From Canibacter sp052085365 (GTDB lineage: Bacteria > Actinomycetota > Actinomycetes > Actinomycetales > Microbacteriaceae), in assembly GCA_052085365.1 (NCBI GenBank), contig JBQDFP010000011.1, positions 1 to 64,000 on the forward strand: a stretch of 64,000 bases of DNA. Direction: 5' to 3'. Under the pieces are notes generated by a model. The model was not told the DNA's origin, did not search any database, and saw only the letters and a program-made list of their open reading frames with translations. Of this stretch, positions 1 through 9,043 are shown one piece after another. The position numbers and the translations under genes are program-made. The stretch's first letter is position 1. Each line of letters begins with the position of its first letter.

Positions 1-929
1 TGATACCTGGCGATACCAAACACCCCCATAATCGCTATTGCTCCAGCAATGACAAACACGATGATTGCCCACCCCGGCGCGTGTCGAGCCTCCCCGAGGA
101 CGAAAATACCGATGCAGATCGCAACAATTGGATCCACCACTGTCAGACCCGCAATGACCAGATCAGGCGGACCAGACGAATGAGCATTCTGGACAAACAC
201 CATCCCGACAAGCGCACCGACCGCGAGAGATATGATGGCCATCCAGGTCAAGGCATCCCAGTTTTCGGCCATAATACGCACCAAAATAACTTTCGCAAAC
301 GTCGCGACAAACCCGTAGAGGATGCCCGCACCGACCACATACATGATCGCGTATGACCGATACCGGAAGGCTAAATATGCCGCAATGAGCGCGGTGAGCA
401 CTGCGGCAAATATAACCAGAATGATGGCAAGTTCAAGCCCTGAGACCGGTGAGTCCTGTGCAGTGAATGCTGCCACGGAAACAAAGATCACCACTCCGAC
501 GACGCACATAGTAATCGCAGCTCGCACAGGTTGATCAAGTCGTACCTGTGAAACCTTGGAGTTGAGAACTGCTGTAACGACAAGGGCAACCACCCCAAGC
601 GGTTGCACCACCAAAAGTGGTGACAGGCTCAGTGACCCGATTTGAAATGCAACCGCACACACCAGCATGAGACTGCCAAAAATCCATGACGGACGTCCAA
701 AAAGTCGCAGAATGTGGTCTAAACTCAGCCCGCTGCTGGCGCTCTTCTTGCTCAGCCGTTCGACTTTATTGAGTCCGCGTGATTGATACTGCGTTCCAAA
801 AGACATAAGCACAGCCCCAGCAAGAGCAATAGGGATGCCCAAGAACTGTTTGGGTTGTAGCTCAAACGTATCGGCGGCAAGCAAAATACTCGATGCCGCA
901 TCCACTGATGCTAGAAGACTCACCTGCAC
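1..929 (-). CDS. DMT-superfamily membrane transporter, C-terminus cut by window edge
   Basis: Reading the minus strand from a GTG at 929 gives an uninterrupted frame of 309 codons that runs off the left end of the window. The protein is very hydrophobic, with about eight to nine likely membrane segments. It has the pattern of DMT/EamA or NIPA-like actinobacterial permeases: paired helices rich in Gly and Ala, an early VVQPLGVVALVV stretch, and a late VDPIVAICIGIFVLGEA stretch that is typical of the second repeat. The start is limited by an in-frame TAA at 933-935, which is also the stop codon of the gmk fusion. Only GTG 929, GTG 923 or later codons are possible, and no strong ribosome-binding site is visible, so translational coupling to gmk is likely. 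Substrate is unknown; metal ions or metabolites are both possible for this superfamily. Family assignment is by pattern only. Confidence 0.75.
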   Translation of the reverse strand, partial: MQVSLLASVDAASSILLAADTFELQPKQFLGIPIALAGAVLMSFGTQYQSRGLNKVERLSKKSASSGLSLDHILRLFGRPSWIFGSLMLVCAVAFQIGSLSLSPLLVVQPLGVVALVVTAVLNSKVSQVRLDQPVRAAITMCVVGVVIFVSVAAFTAQDSPVSGLELAIILVIFAAVLTALIAAYLAFRYRSYAIMYVVGAGILYGFVATFAKVILVRIMAENWDALTWMAIISLAVGALVGMVFVQNAHSSGPPDLVIAGLTVVDPIVAICIGIFVLGEARHAPGWAIIVFVIAGAIAIMGVFGIARY

Positions 930-932
930 AGC

Positions 933-1814
933 TTAATCGTTACGGCCCCGCATTACTTCTACGAGCTCCTTAGCGGCGCGTTCGACATCGTCATTCACGA
1001 TAACGACATCAAACTCATCGGCTGCAGCCATTTCAACACGCGCTGTCGCCAACCTGCGTTGTCGCTCTTCTTTATCTTCCGTGCCGCGTCCTTCGAGGCG
1101 TCGCACGAGTTCGTCCCAGTTCGGAGGAGCGAGAAACACGAGCTTTGCGCTTGGTTCTGCGGCGCGTACCTGCCGTGCACCCTGCAAATCGATCTCTAAC
1201 AACACGAGTCGGCCTGCTCCAGCCTCATCATAGACCGGACCACGCGGGGTCCCGTAACGATTCACACCATGTACGGTCGCCCACTCGAGCAAATCATTTT
1301 GTGCAAGCATTCGGTCGAAGCCCTCTTGCGTCACAAAATAATAGTGTTGACCGTCTATTTCTCCGGGGCGTGGATCACGTGTCGTGGCAGAAATTGAGAG
1401 CTTAACTTCCGGATAATGCTCGAGCAAATAGTTCACAACCGTGCCTTTGCCGACAGCTGTCGGCCCTGCAAGCACCGTGAGTATCGGCCGCTCTTGGTTT
1501 GTGCCTTTACGTTCACGGAGCCAGTGCTCGAGCCGTGCTCGCTGCTGGCGTCCTAGTCCCCCGAGACGCTTGCGTTCCGAGATTGCTAGCTCCTCTAGGA
1601 TGCGCTCACGCTTCACTCTTCCAATGGCAGGAAGGGCCTCAATGAACTCGGTAATACGGAGCGAAGATGCCAGAGCTGACCCTTCTTGTGACAGTTCGAG
1701 CACGCGAAGTGGTGAGAGCTCTCCATCGCGCAGACGCTGTTTCAGCTCAGCACGACCTCGTCTGGCTGCGACTGCTGCACGGCTAGCGGCGGCACGATCA
1801 ACTTCGGGCATCAT
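933..1814 (-). CDS. gmk: mIHF-guanylate kinase fusion protein
   Basis: The 293-residue protein is about 100 residues longer than a normal guanylate kinase. Residues about 110-293 are guanylate kinase, which phosphorylates GMP to GDP with ATP. The P-loop is GPTAVGKGT at 117-125, followed by the GMP-binding SATTRDPRPGE segment. Residues about 8-104 match actinobacterial integration host factor (mIHF): RRGRAELKQRL, then EALPAIGRVKRERILEEL and the RKRLGGLGRQQR helix-two-turn-helix DNA-binding region. In mycobacteria and corynebacteria mihF is a separate gene directly upstream of gmk; here both are in one frame without a stop. The ATG overlaps the pyrF stop in ATGA, and the stop abuts the DMT gene. 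The fusion probably gives one polypeptide with DNA-binding and kinase parts, unless an internal start or proteolysis separates them. Confidence 0.93.
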   Translation of the reverse strand: MMPEVDRAAASRAAVAARRGRAELKQRLRDGELSPLRVLELSQEGSALASSLRITEFIEALPAIGRVKRERILEELAISERKRLGGLGRQQRARLEHWLRERKGTNQERPILTVLAGPTAVGKGTVVNYLLEHYPEVKLSISATTRDPRPGEIDGQHYYFVTQEGFDRMLAQNDLLEWATVHGVNRYGTPRGPVYDEAGAGRLVLLEIDLQGARQVRAAEPSAKLVFLAPPNWDELVRRLEGRGTEDKEERQRRLATARVEMAAADEFDVVIVNDDVERAAKELVEVMRGRND

Positions 1815-2668
1815 ACGCGTAGCGCCTCCTGAATTTCAGTCGCTCGATCTGAGATTCGATGCTCTAGACCGGTAGAACCACCCTCGAGCAGGGTGCGCGA
1901 TTCGTTTACGATAAGAGCCCAGGCAAGTCTGCCAAACTTCTGGGCCGCATCTTCAATCTTTGCCCCCTGGGCGCCAAAACCCGGCGCAAGCACTGGCAGA
2001 GGAATCCGCCCACGCCTCGACTCATCGTCACTGAAAATCCCAAAATCGGAAAGATTCACAGTAGCGCCAAGAACAACTCCGGCGGGCCCAACAAGCGAAT
2101 CAGCGAAATTGGTGCTGTTGAATTCGTCAACGTCATTCACTATTGAGGCTGCGACTGTTATACCATCGCGTCGACGCGCTTCCTGAATTACTTTTGCTTC
2201 TGGGTTCGACGTTGCTGCAAGAACAAAAAGTCCTTTGCTGTGATCCTTCACTAAACTCAATGCGCGAGATAAGGACCCAAAACCTTGATACGCAACAACT
2301 GTCATTGCATCACATTCAAATGGTGAGCCAGGAGACAGCCAAGCGTCAGCATATGCGGCAAAGCTTGCACCAATATCCCCTCGTTTCACGTCCGCAATGA
2401 TAGGTATTTTCGCCGCCCGAGCATCAGCAAGCACTCGCTCAAGCGCCTGAAATCCAGCTGCCCCGAATCGTTCAAAAAACGCGATTTGAGGTTTCACCGC
2501 CAATGCTGCATCAGCCGCAGCAGCAATGACGTCACGCCCCACTCGTTCGGCCGCATCTGGACCATCATCGAGATCCCATTGCGTCATCAAATACGGGTGC
2601 GGGTCGATTCCTACACAAAGGTGTTTACCTGCGGCAAGACCGCGAGTCAACGACTCAAGGTAACTCAT
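1811..2668 (-). CDS. pyrF: Orotidine 5'-phosphate decarboxylase (type 2)
   Basis: This enzyme removes the carboxyl group of OMP to make UMP, the last step of de novo pyrimidine synthesis. The 285-residue protein is of the longer actinobacterial type 2 form. It opens with CVGIDPHPYL, has VKPQIAFFERFGAAGF in the first third, and carries the catalytic Asp-Lys-Asp motif in IIADVKRGDIGASF. It lies 11 bases downstream of carB and overlaps gmk by four bases, so it is part of the pyr operon and supplies UMP just before the nucleotide kinase encoded next. The ATG at 2668 has no competing upstream start. Nothing is unusual in the sequence. Confidence 0.97.
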   Translation of the reverse strand: MSYLESLTRGLAAGKHLCVGIDPHPYLMTQWDLDDGPDAAERVGRDVIAAAADAALAVKPQIAFFERFGAAGFQALERVLADARAAKIPIIADVKRGDIGASFAAYADAWLSPGSPFECDAMTVVAYQGFGSLSRALSLVKDHSKGLFVLAATSNPEAKVIQEARRRDGITVAASIVNDVDEFNSTNFADSLVGPAGVVLGATVNLSDFGIFSDDESRRGRIPLPVLAPGFGAQGAKIEDAAQKFGRLAWALIVNESRTLLEGGSTGLEHRISDRATEIQEALRV

Positions 2669-2679
2669 GGTTTGTCCTA

Positions 2680-5600
2680 TCAGCTACGGCGATCAATCTC
2701 GTATTCTTGCAGTGATTTCACCGAAAACGCTTCATCTTGAACGCTCAGTGCACCGACTGCTGCACTCAGCGCCGCAACTGTTGTGAATATCGGTTTATCA
2801 GCAGTGACTGTTGCGGCACGGATTTCGTACCCATCTGCGCGCTCTTCATGACCACTAGGTGTGTTAATGACCATGTCGATTTCACCCTGGTCAATCAGTT
2901 CAACTATTGACGGTGAATCAAGATGCGTCTGTGAATATTTACGAACGGTCTTCGATACGATTCCGTTGCGTGCTAGAACCACCTGTGTCCCCTGGGTTGC
3001 CAAAATTTTGAACCCGAGTTCAGTTAACCGCCGGGCAGGAAGCACCACTTCGCGTTTGTCACGGTCTGCGACCGAAATAAACACAGTACCGCTCTTAGGC
3101 AGTGGACTGCCTGCTGCCTCTTGACTTTTCGCAAAAGCGCGAGTGAAGTCACGGTCCATTCCCATCACTTCACCAGTTGAACGCATTTCCGGGCCGAGCA
3201 ACGAGTCAACAGACTTGCCGCTCGCGGTACGGAAACGTTTGAATGGGAGCACCGCTTCTTTCACTGCTACCGGGGCGTCGATGGGCGCCCGTCCGCCATC
3301 ACGCTCAGGCAAGAAACCGGATTCAATGAGCGAAGCGATCGTTTCTCCCGCCATCACACGGGATGCGGCCTTCGCGAGCGGTAGTCCGAGCGCTTTTGAC
3401 ACAAACGGCACCGTACGAGACGCGCGCGGGTTCGCTTCGATCACATAAAGCTGACCCTGAGCGATCGCGAACTGGACGTTCAGCAGACCACGTACACCGA
3501 CCCCGGCTGCAATCTTTTCGGTCGCCTCACGAACCTGTTGGATTTGTGCGTGCCCGAGAGTGACCGGCGGGAGCGTGCAGCTTGAATCTCCGGAGTGGAT
3601 CCCGGCTTCTTCGATGTGCTCCATAACTCCACCGAGATAGAGTTGCTCACCGTCGTACAGCGCGTCAACATCAATCTCAGTCGCGTCGTCCAAGAACTGG
3701 TCCACCAATAACGGATGTCCAGGGCCCACAAGGGCTTGCTCAGCAATTCGGTCGAAGTAACCGTGCAGAGCATCCTCATCGTAAACAATTTCCATGCCTC
3801 GGCCGCCCAATACAAAGGAGGGGCGTACAAGAACTGGAAAGCCAACTTCGTTCGCAATTTTGACTGCTGCAGCTTCAGTAACAGCTGTGCCATGTTTCGG
3901 GGCAAGCAGACCGGCCTGGTCCAGGATTTCGCCGAACGCACCCCGCTCTTCGGCAAGATCGATCGCTTCGGGTGAAGTGCCAAGAATCGGCACCCCAGCG
4001 TCTTTCAGAGCCTGCGAAAGCCCCAAGGCTGTTTGACCACCGAGCTGCACAATAACGCCGACAAGCTCACCAGAGCGTTGTTCAGCATGGATCACTTCGA
4101 GGACATCTTCAAGCGTGAGAGGCTCAAAGTACAGTCGGTCCGAGGTGTCATAGTCTGTTGAAACAGTCTCGGGATTACAGTTGATCATAATCGTCTCATA
4201 GCCCACATCTGAGAGCGCGAATGACGCGTGCACGCACGAGTAGTCAAACTCGATGCCTTGACCGATACGGTTTGGTCCCGCACCGAGAATCACGATCTTT
4301 TTACGGTCGCTTGGTTCAACTTCAGTCTCGGCATCGTATGAACTGTAGTGATACGGCGTGAGGGCTGGGAATTCACCTGCGCATGTGTCAACGGTCTTGA
4401 ACACTGGACGCAGGCCAAGTCCGTGACGCAGACCGCGGACTTCCGACTCGCTCTGTCCTCGAAGCAACGCGATCTGAATGTCTGAGAAGCCATGATTTTT
4501 GGCGTCCTCAAGAACCTCGAAGGTCAACTGCTCTGCTTTTTTCACCTGGTCCGCGATTTCATTGATCAGCTGAATCTGGTCAAGGAACCACGGATCAATT
4601 TCACTTGCCTCGTAGACCTGCTCAATGCTTGCCCCAAGACGTAGCGCCTGCTGGACATCGACGATGCGGCCGTCGGTCGGACGACGCATTGATCGGAGGA
4701 GGTCGTCAACACTTTCGCATGATTCATTCCAGTGGAAATCTGAACCGCGTTTTTCAAGCGAACGAAGTGATTTCTGCAACGCAGTCGTGAAGTTTCGGCC
4801 GATGGCCATAGATTCACCAACCGACTTCATTGTCGTCGTCAATGTGTCATCCGCGTTCGGGAATTTTTCGAAGGCGAATCGGGGTGTTTTGACGACCACA
4901 TAGTCAATCGTTGGTTCAAAGCTTGCCGGTGTCTTCTGCGTAATATCGTTTGGGATCTCGTCCAGACGGTATCCAACAGCCAGCTTCGCGGCAATTTTCG
5001 CAATAGGAAAGCCTGTTGCTTTGGAAGCGAGCGCCGAGGACCGTGACACGCGGGGGTTCATTTCAATGACAATAATTCGGCCGGTCACTGGGTCTACAGC
5101 GAACTGAATATTACAACCACCGGTGTCGACACCGACACGTCGGATTATGTCGATTGACATATCGCGCATGTCCTGGAATTCGCGGTCGGTAAGGGTAAGC
5201 GCCGGAGCCACCGTGATCGAGTCTCCGGTGTGCACGCCAACCGCATCCACGTTCTCAATTGAACAGACTACGACCGTGTTATCGGCATGGTCGCGCATAA
5301 GTTCAAGTTCGTATTCTTTCCACCCGAGAATCGACTCTTCGAGAAGTACTTCGTTTGTCGGGCTGTAGTGAAGTCCGTCACCGGCTATACGAATCAAGTC
5401 TTCTTCGGTATACGCGAATCCTGAACCGAGTCCACCCATCGTAAATGATGGCCGGACAACCACCGGGTATCCGAGCTCTTCGGCAAATTCCTTTGCCTGC
5501 TCAAGGGTGGTCGCAATACGTGATCGTGCAACATCTCCCCCGGCCTGCAGCACAATATCTTTGAACATTTGACGATCTTCGCCGCGCTGAATAGCGTCAA

Positions 5601-5958
5601 CTTTTGCGCCAATAAGCTCAACGCCGTGGCGTTCGAGAATGCCCTGTTCATGCAGTTCCATTGCCGCGTTCAAAGCCGTCTGACCACCAAGAGTGGGAAG
5701 AATCGCGTCAGGACGTTCTTTAATGATGATGGATTCGATGACCTCTGAGGTGATCGGCTCCACATAGGTTGCGTCAGCAAAATCTGGGTCTGTCATGATT
5801 GTTGCTGGGTTTGAGTTGACGAGAATAACGCGAATTCCGTCTTCACGTAGTACTCGACATGCCTGGGTACCTGAATAGTCAAACTCGCAGGCTTGACCGA
5901 TCACAATCGGTCCAGAGCCAATGACCAGAACTGATTTAATGTCTTCACGTTTTGGCAT
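2680..5958 (-). CDS. carB: Carbamoyl-phosphate synthase large subunit
   Basis: The large subunit uses two ATP, bicarbonate and ammonia tunnelled from CarA to form carbamoyl phosphate for pyrimidines and arginine. At 1092 residues it has the full family length. The N-terminal half starts with SVLVIGSGPIVIGQACEFDYSG and contains the first ATP-grasp domain (about residues 1-400). An oligomerisation region and the second ATP-grasp repeat follow (about 550-930; IVILGAGPNRIGQGIEFDYSC marks its start). The C-terminal MGS-like allosteric domain, where UMP usually binds, begins near KSGTVFISVADRDK. The gene sits three bases downstream of carA and upstream of pyrF, so the heterodimer is made from one message. 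No frameshift or missing motif was found. Confidence 0.98.
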   Translation of the reverse strand: MPKREDIKSVLVIGSGPIVIGQACEFDYSGTQACRVLREDGIRVILVNSNPATIMTDPDFADATYVEPITSEVIESIIIKERPDAILPTLGGQTALNAAMELHEQGILERHGVELIGAKVDAIQRGEDRQMFKDIVLQAGGDVARSRIATTLEQAKEFAEELGYPVVVRPSFTMGGLGSGFAYTEEDLIRIAGDGLHYSPTNEVLLEESILGWKEYELELMRDHADNTVVVCSIENVDAVGVHTGDSITVAPALTLTDREFQDMRDMSIDIIRRVGVDTGGCNIQFAVDPVTGRIIVIEMNPRVSRSSALASKATGFPIAKIAAKLAVGYRLDEIPNDITQKTPASFEPTIDYVVVKTPRFAFEKFPNADDTLTTTMKSVGESMAIGRNFTTALQKSLRSLEKRGSDFHWNESCESVDDLLRSMRRPTDGRIVDVQQALRLGASIEQVYEASEIDPWFLDQIQLINEIADQVKKAEQLTFEVLEDAKNHGFSDIQIALLRGQSESEVRGLRHGLGLRPVFKTVDTCAGEFPALTPYHYSSYDAETEVEPSDRKKIVILGAGPNRIGQGIEFDYSCVHASFALSDVGYETIMINCNPETVSTDYDTSDRLYFEPLTLEDVLEVIHAEQRSGELVGVIVQLGGQTALGLSQALKDAGVPILGTSPEAIDLAEERGAFGEILDQAGLLAPKHGTAVTEAAAVKIANEVGFPVLVRPSFVLGGRGMEIVYDEDALHGYFDRIAEQALVGPGHPLLVDQFLDDATEIDVDALYDGEQLYLGGVMEHIEEAGIHSGDSSCTLPPVTLGHAQIQQVREATEKIAAGVGVRGLLNVQFAIAQGQLYVIEANPRASRTVPFVSKALGLPLAKAASRVMAGETIASLIESGFLPERDGGRAPIDAPVAVKEAVLPFKRFRTASGKSVDSLLGPEMRSTGEVMGMDRDFTRAFAKSQEAAGSPLPKSGTVFISVADRDKREVVLPARRLTELGFKILATQGTQVVLARNGIVSKTVRKYSQTHLDSPSIVELIDQGEIDMVINTPSGHEERADGYEIRAATVTADKPIFTTVAALSAAVGALSVQDEAFSVKSLQEYEIDRRS

Positions 5959-5961
5959 AGG

Positions 5962-7167
5962 TTACGCCTCGCTTTCTGCTGCGCGCTCAGACACAAGCTC
6001 GCGGAATCGGTCAAAGAGATAAAAGGCATCGTGCGGGCCTGCCGCGGCTTCTGGGTGATATTGCACGCTAAATGCGGGCACATCGAGGCATTCCAAACCC
6101 TCGACAACATTGTCATTCAAACTCACGTGACTGACCCGCACTTTTCCGAAACCCTGAGGAGATTCGTGCACGGCGTTCCGGTCAAGGTCGACTGCGAATC
6201 CATGATTCTGTGCAGTAATCTCGACTTTTCCGCTTCGAGTATCAAGCACAGGCTGGTTGATTCCCCGGTGGCCAAACGGCAGTTTATAGGTTTCGAAACC
6301 GAGTGCCCGACCGAGCAGTTGGTTACCGAAGCAGATCCCAAAATACGGTAGTCCTTCTCGGAGGAGTTCTCGCAAAAGCTCTACCTGTGCGTCGCTTGCC
6401 GCGGGGTCGCCGGGACCGTTGGAATAGAACAGAGCATCTGCGCCGAGTTCACGAATCGCTGCAGCGGTGGTGTCGGCCGGAAGCACTACAACATCAAAAC
6501 CGTGATTCGCAAGATATTGCACCGTTGACCGTTTAATACCGAGATCAATCACTGCAATCTTACCGACACGGTCCACCCCCTCAGCTGCGGGAACCTCGTA
6601 TGCCTCTGCGGTCGTCACTTCGGCGGAAAGATTCTTACCGGCCATGCTCTCTTGTTCGTTCACTAGCCGCAGCTGTTCATCGTCACTCAGCTCGAGCGCA
6701 TCCCCCGAGAACACCCCGGCACGCATCGCACCGGCAGACCGAATATGGCGTGTCACAGCACGAGTGTCGACATGTGAAATACCGACGACGCCGTCATCTA
6801 CAAGCTCTTGGTCGAGGGACCTTTCTGCTCGAAAGTTTGAAACCCGTCGTGCAGGATCCCGCACGATAAATCCCGATACCCAGATCTTGCGTGATTCCAT
6901 GTCTGCGTCATTGACGCCGGTGTTTCCAATATGGGGCGCGGTCATGAGCACGATTTGTCCCGCGTAAGACGGGTCAGTCAGGGTCTCCTGGTACCCCGTC
7001 ATCCCGGTGGAAAAGACCACTTCACCCAGCGTCTGACCAGTCGCGCCATAGGCGCGGCCAGAAAATCTTCGGCCATCCTCCAGAACGAGTACTGCCGCAC
7101 CGTGCGAGCGCAAACGCTCCTCTGGAACAAAACTGGCGAGTCTTTGAGATATTGGACCGGTGCTCAC
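5962..7167 (-). CDS. carA: Carbamoyl-phosphate synthase small (glutaminase) subunit
   Basis: CarA hydrolyses glutamine and passes ammonia to CarB. The 401-residue protein has the CPSase small-chain N-terminal domain (LEDGRRFSGRAYGATGQTLGEVVF) and a class I glutamine amidotransferase domain. The nucleophile Cys is in YFGICFGNQLLG, where F and N replace the L and H of the more common GICLGHQ; this variant is usual in actinobacteria. The catalytic His and Glu are in VQYHPEAAAGPHD. The start overlaps the end of the PH-like membrane protein by four bases. Order and spacing place it firmly in the pyr operon. Confidence 0.97.
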   Translation of the reverse strand: MSTGPISQRLASFVPEERLRSHGAAVLVLEDGRRFSGRAYGATGQTLGEVVFSTGMTGYQETLTDPSYAGQIVLMTAPHIGNTGVNDADMESRKIWVSGFIVRDPARRVSNFRAERSLDQELVDDGVVGISHVDTRAVTRHIRSAGAMRAGVFSGDALELSDDEQLRLVNEQESMAGKNLSAEVTTAEAYEVPAAEGVDRVGKIAVIDLGIKRSTVQYLANHGFDVVVLPADTTAAAIRELGADALFYSNGPGDPAASDAQVELLRELLREGLPYFGICFGNQLLGRALGFETYKLPFGHRGINQPVLDTRSGKVEITAQNHGFAVDLDRNAVHESPQGFGKVRVSHVSLNDNVVEGLECLDVPAFSVQYHPEAAAGPHDAFYLFDRFRELVSERAAESEA

Positions 7168-7661
7168 GCGTCCTCCTTGATTTCGTGCGGAATAATACTG
7201 GATACAGCATCGTGAAATGCGTGCTGGTCGCTTGCAGTTGGAAAACGCAGGCTTGATTCAAATTGCTTGTCGCCCCAAACCCAAGAGAGAATCGCGAGCC
7301 CGTCTCGTTCTACTGCTTTATCAATTCGGGTGCGAGCGCTCGAAGTTGACGTAATGCTACGTGCAGGGATGGTGACGGCATTCTCACCACGTACCTGGAC
7401 CGTGACCCCTGCGCTGTGCACCGAGACACTTGCATAGCCGCGGTAGATAAGCGAAGGAACATTGACGCGCATAAGCGGTTCACCCGCAGGCGTAGTAGCC
7501 ACATAAAAGATACGCTCGAATGTTTCAACAAGCGTCCCGGTCTGCTCAGGAAGTTGAATTGCAGCTGACCGCTGGCTTCGTTTGCGCCATGCCCACCACA
7601 TCGCACCGAGACTCAGAATGGCTACTGCGACGACGATCAGTGTTGCAGTGAAAAGATTCAT
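7164..7661 (-). CDS. Membrane-anchored PH-like protein of the pyr operon
   Basis: This 165-residue protein has a single N-terminal membrane helix (about residues 3-25, TATLIVVAVAILSLGAMWWAW) followed by a basic RKRSQR stop-transfer segment and a soluble beta-rich domain of about 130 residues. It matches, in length and position, the conserved actinobacterial membrane protein encoded between pyrC and carA (Rv1382 in M. tuberculosis), whose soluble part is annotated as a bacterial PH-like domain. It overlaps pyrC and carA by four bases at each end, so it is translationally coupled to both. Its function is not known. Conservation of position suggests a role linked to pyrimidine enzymes or to the membrane, but that is inference. 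Confidence 0.85.
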   Translation of the reverse strand: MNLFTATLIVVAVAILSLGAMWWAWRKRSQRSAAIQLPEQTGTLVETFERIFYVATTPAGEPLMRVNVPSLIYRGYASVSVHSAGVTVQVRGENAVTIPARSITSTSSARTRIDKAVERDGLAILSWVWGDKQFESSLRFPTASDQHAFHDAVSSIIPHEIKEDA

Positions 7662-9043
7662 AGGTCCACCTCACGCTGAGATTCTTGCCACGCCGCTGCT
7701 GCGCGACTGACGGTTTCGGCATCCACGAGGGCACCATTGTCATACGTGAGATATCCATGACGAATTGTCGTGTGTATTTTACCTGGAATTTCGGTGCCGA
7801 AAAACGGAGAGTTCACACTACGCCCGCGTAAGTCCGACTGGTCAAAGATACTTGACGCCCGTGGATCGATAAGTACGATGTCAGCGGGCTGGCCGACGGC
7901 TATACCTGATGCGTGGTTTTCAAGCCGCCCAATTTCAGCCGGCTTTTGCGAAAGCAGCGTCTGGATCTCTGCCCAGCTCGCATGCCCAGGCTCGACGAGA
8001 GCAAGTTGGGCGATCGGAAGCGCCGATTCCAGGCCGACCATTCCAAAGGCTGCGTTTGCCCATTCGCAATCTTTTGCCTCGACCGGATGGGGAGCATGAT
8101 CTGTTGCAAGAATATCAATAAGGCCATCTGCAACAGCCTCACGAAGGGCATGCACGTCAGCTTCACGACGTAACGGTGGGTTGACTTTGTAGCGAGCATT
8201 GTAGCTGCGAACGAGTTCTTCAGTGAGAAGCAGGTGGTGAGGGGTCACTTCAGCTGTGACTGCGATTCCTCGCTGTTTTGCCCACTTGAGTACCTCAACA
8301 GACCCCGCTGTGGAAAGGTGGCAAATATGCAGCCGTGCGCCAACGTGCTCAGCCAGCAATACATCTCGAGCAATGATCGATTCCTCGGCGACCGCTGGCC
8401 AGCCCGCAAGGCCAAGTTCGCTTGACAGGGCACCTTCGTTCATTTGCGCGTCTTCAGTTAAACGAGGATCTTGCGCATGCTGTGCAATCACGCCATCAAA
8501 AGTGGCCACATACTCAAGCGCTCGCCGCATTAAAAGTGAGTCGTGCACGCATTTTCCGTCGTCACTGAAAACTCGAACCTGGGCACGGGACTCGGCCATC
8601 GCTCCAATTTCGCTCAGTCGCTGACCAGCAAGATCGTCGGTAACTGCACCAATTGGGCGAACTGTGGCATATCCCGCAGCGTCTCCCAGTGCCTGAACTT
8701 GTTCGACCACACCTGCTGTGTCTTGTACTGGCTGTGTGTTCGCCATCGCAAAAACCGTGGTGAAGCCACCTGCTGCTGCGGCTCGCGTCCCGGTAAGCAC
8801 AGTTTCTGACTGTTCAAACCCGGGCTCACGCAAGTGGGTATGCAAGTCGACTAATCCCGTCATCGCAATGAGACCTTCTGCGTCAATACAGCGCGTATCT
8901 GGTCCTGCATCGATTTCGGATTTGACTTGTGAAATGTACCCGTCCTGTATCAGAACGTCAGTTGCTGGTACCTGTTCGACTGTGGCTCCACGCGCAGAGA
9001 GTTCAGAAGCGAGTCGAACATTTTTAAGAAGCAACTCAGTCAT
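7658..9043 (-). CDS. pyrC: Dihydroorotase
   Basis: Dihydroorotase cyclises carbamoyl aspartate to dihydroorotate. The 461-residue protein is a zinc amidohydrolase: the DLHTHLREPGFEQSE segment supplies the first metal-binding His pair and substrate-binding Arg, and ATDHAPH supplies the later Asp. The frame stays open further upstream, but the start chosen is ATG 9043 (MTELLLKNVRL). It follows a GAAAGGA site and overlaps the pyrB stop in ATGACTGA, whereas the longer N-terminus has no similarity to the family. The 3' end overlaps the PH-like gene. It acts directly after PyrB in the same operon. Confidence 0.96.
   Translation of the reverse strand: MTELLLKNVRLASELSARGATVEQVPATDVLIQDGYISQVKSEIDAGPDTRCIDAEGLIAMTGLVDLHTHLREPGFEQSETVLTGTRAAAAGGFTTVFAMANTQPVQDTAGVVEQVQALGDAAGYATVRPIGAVTDDLAGQRLSEIGAMAESRAQVRVFSDDGKCVHDSLLMRRALEYVATFDGVIAQHAQDPRLTEDAQMNEGALSSELGLAGWPAVAEESIIARDVLLAEHVGARLHICHLSTAGSVEVLKWAKQRGIAVTAEVTPHHLLLTEELVRSYNARYKVNPPLRREADVHALREAVADGLIDILATDHAPHPVEAKDCEWANAAFGMVGLESALPIAQLALVEPGHASWAEIQTLLSQKPAEIGRLENHASGIAVGQPADIVLIDPRASSIFDQSDLRGRSVNSPFFGTEIPGKIHTTIRHGYLTYDNGALVDAETVSRAAAAWQESQREVDL

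Noticed and set aside
81..534. Two short plus-strand frames at the left end
   Set aside because: They are antisense to the continuous membrane-protein frame on the minus strand that runs off the edge.
3480..3983. Minus-strand open frame of 167 codons
   Set aside because: Lies inside carB in another frame of the same strand; carB is intact across it.
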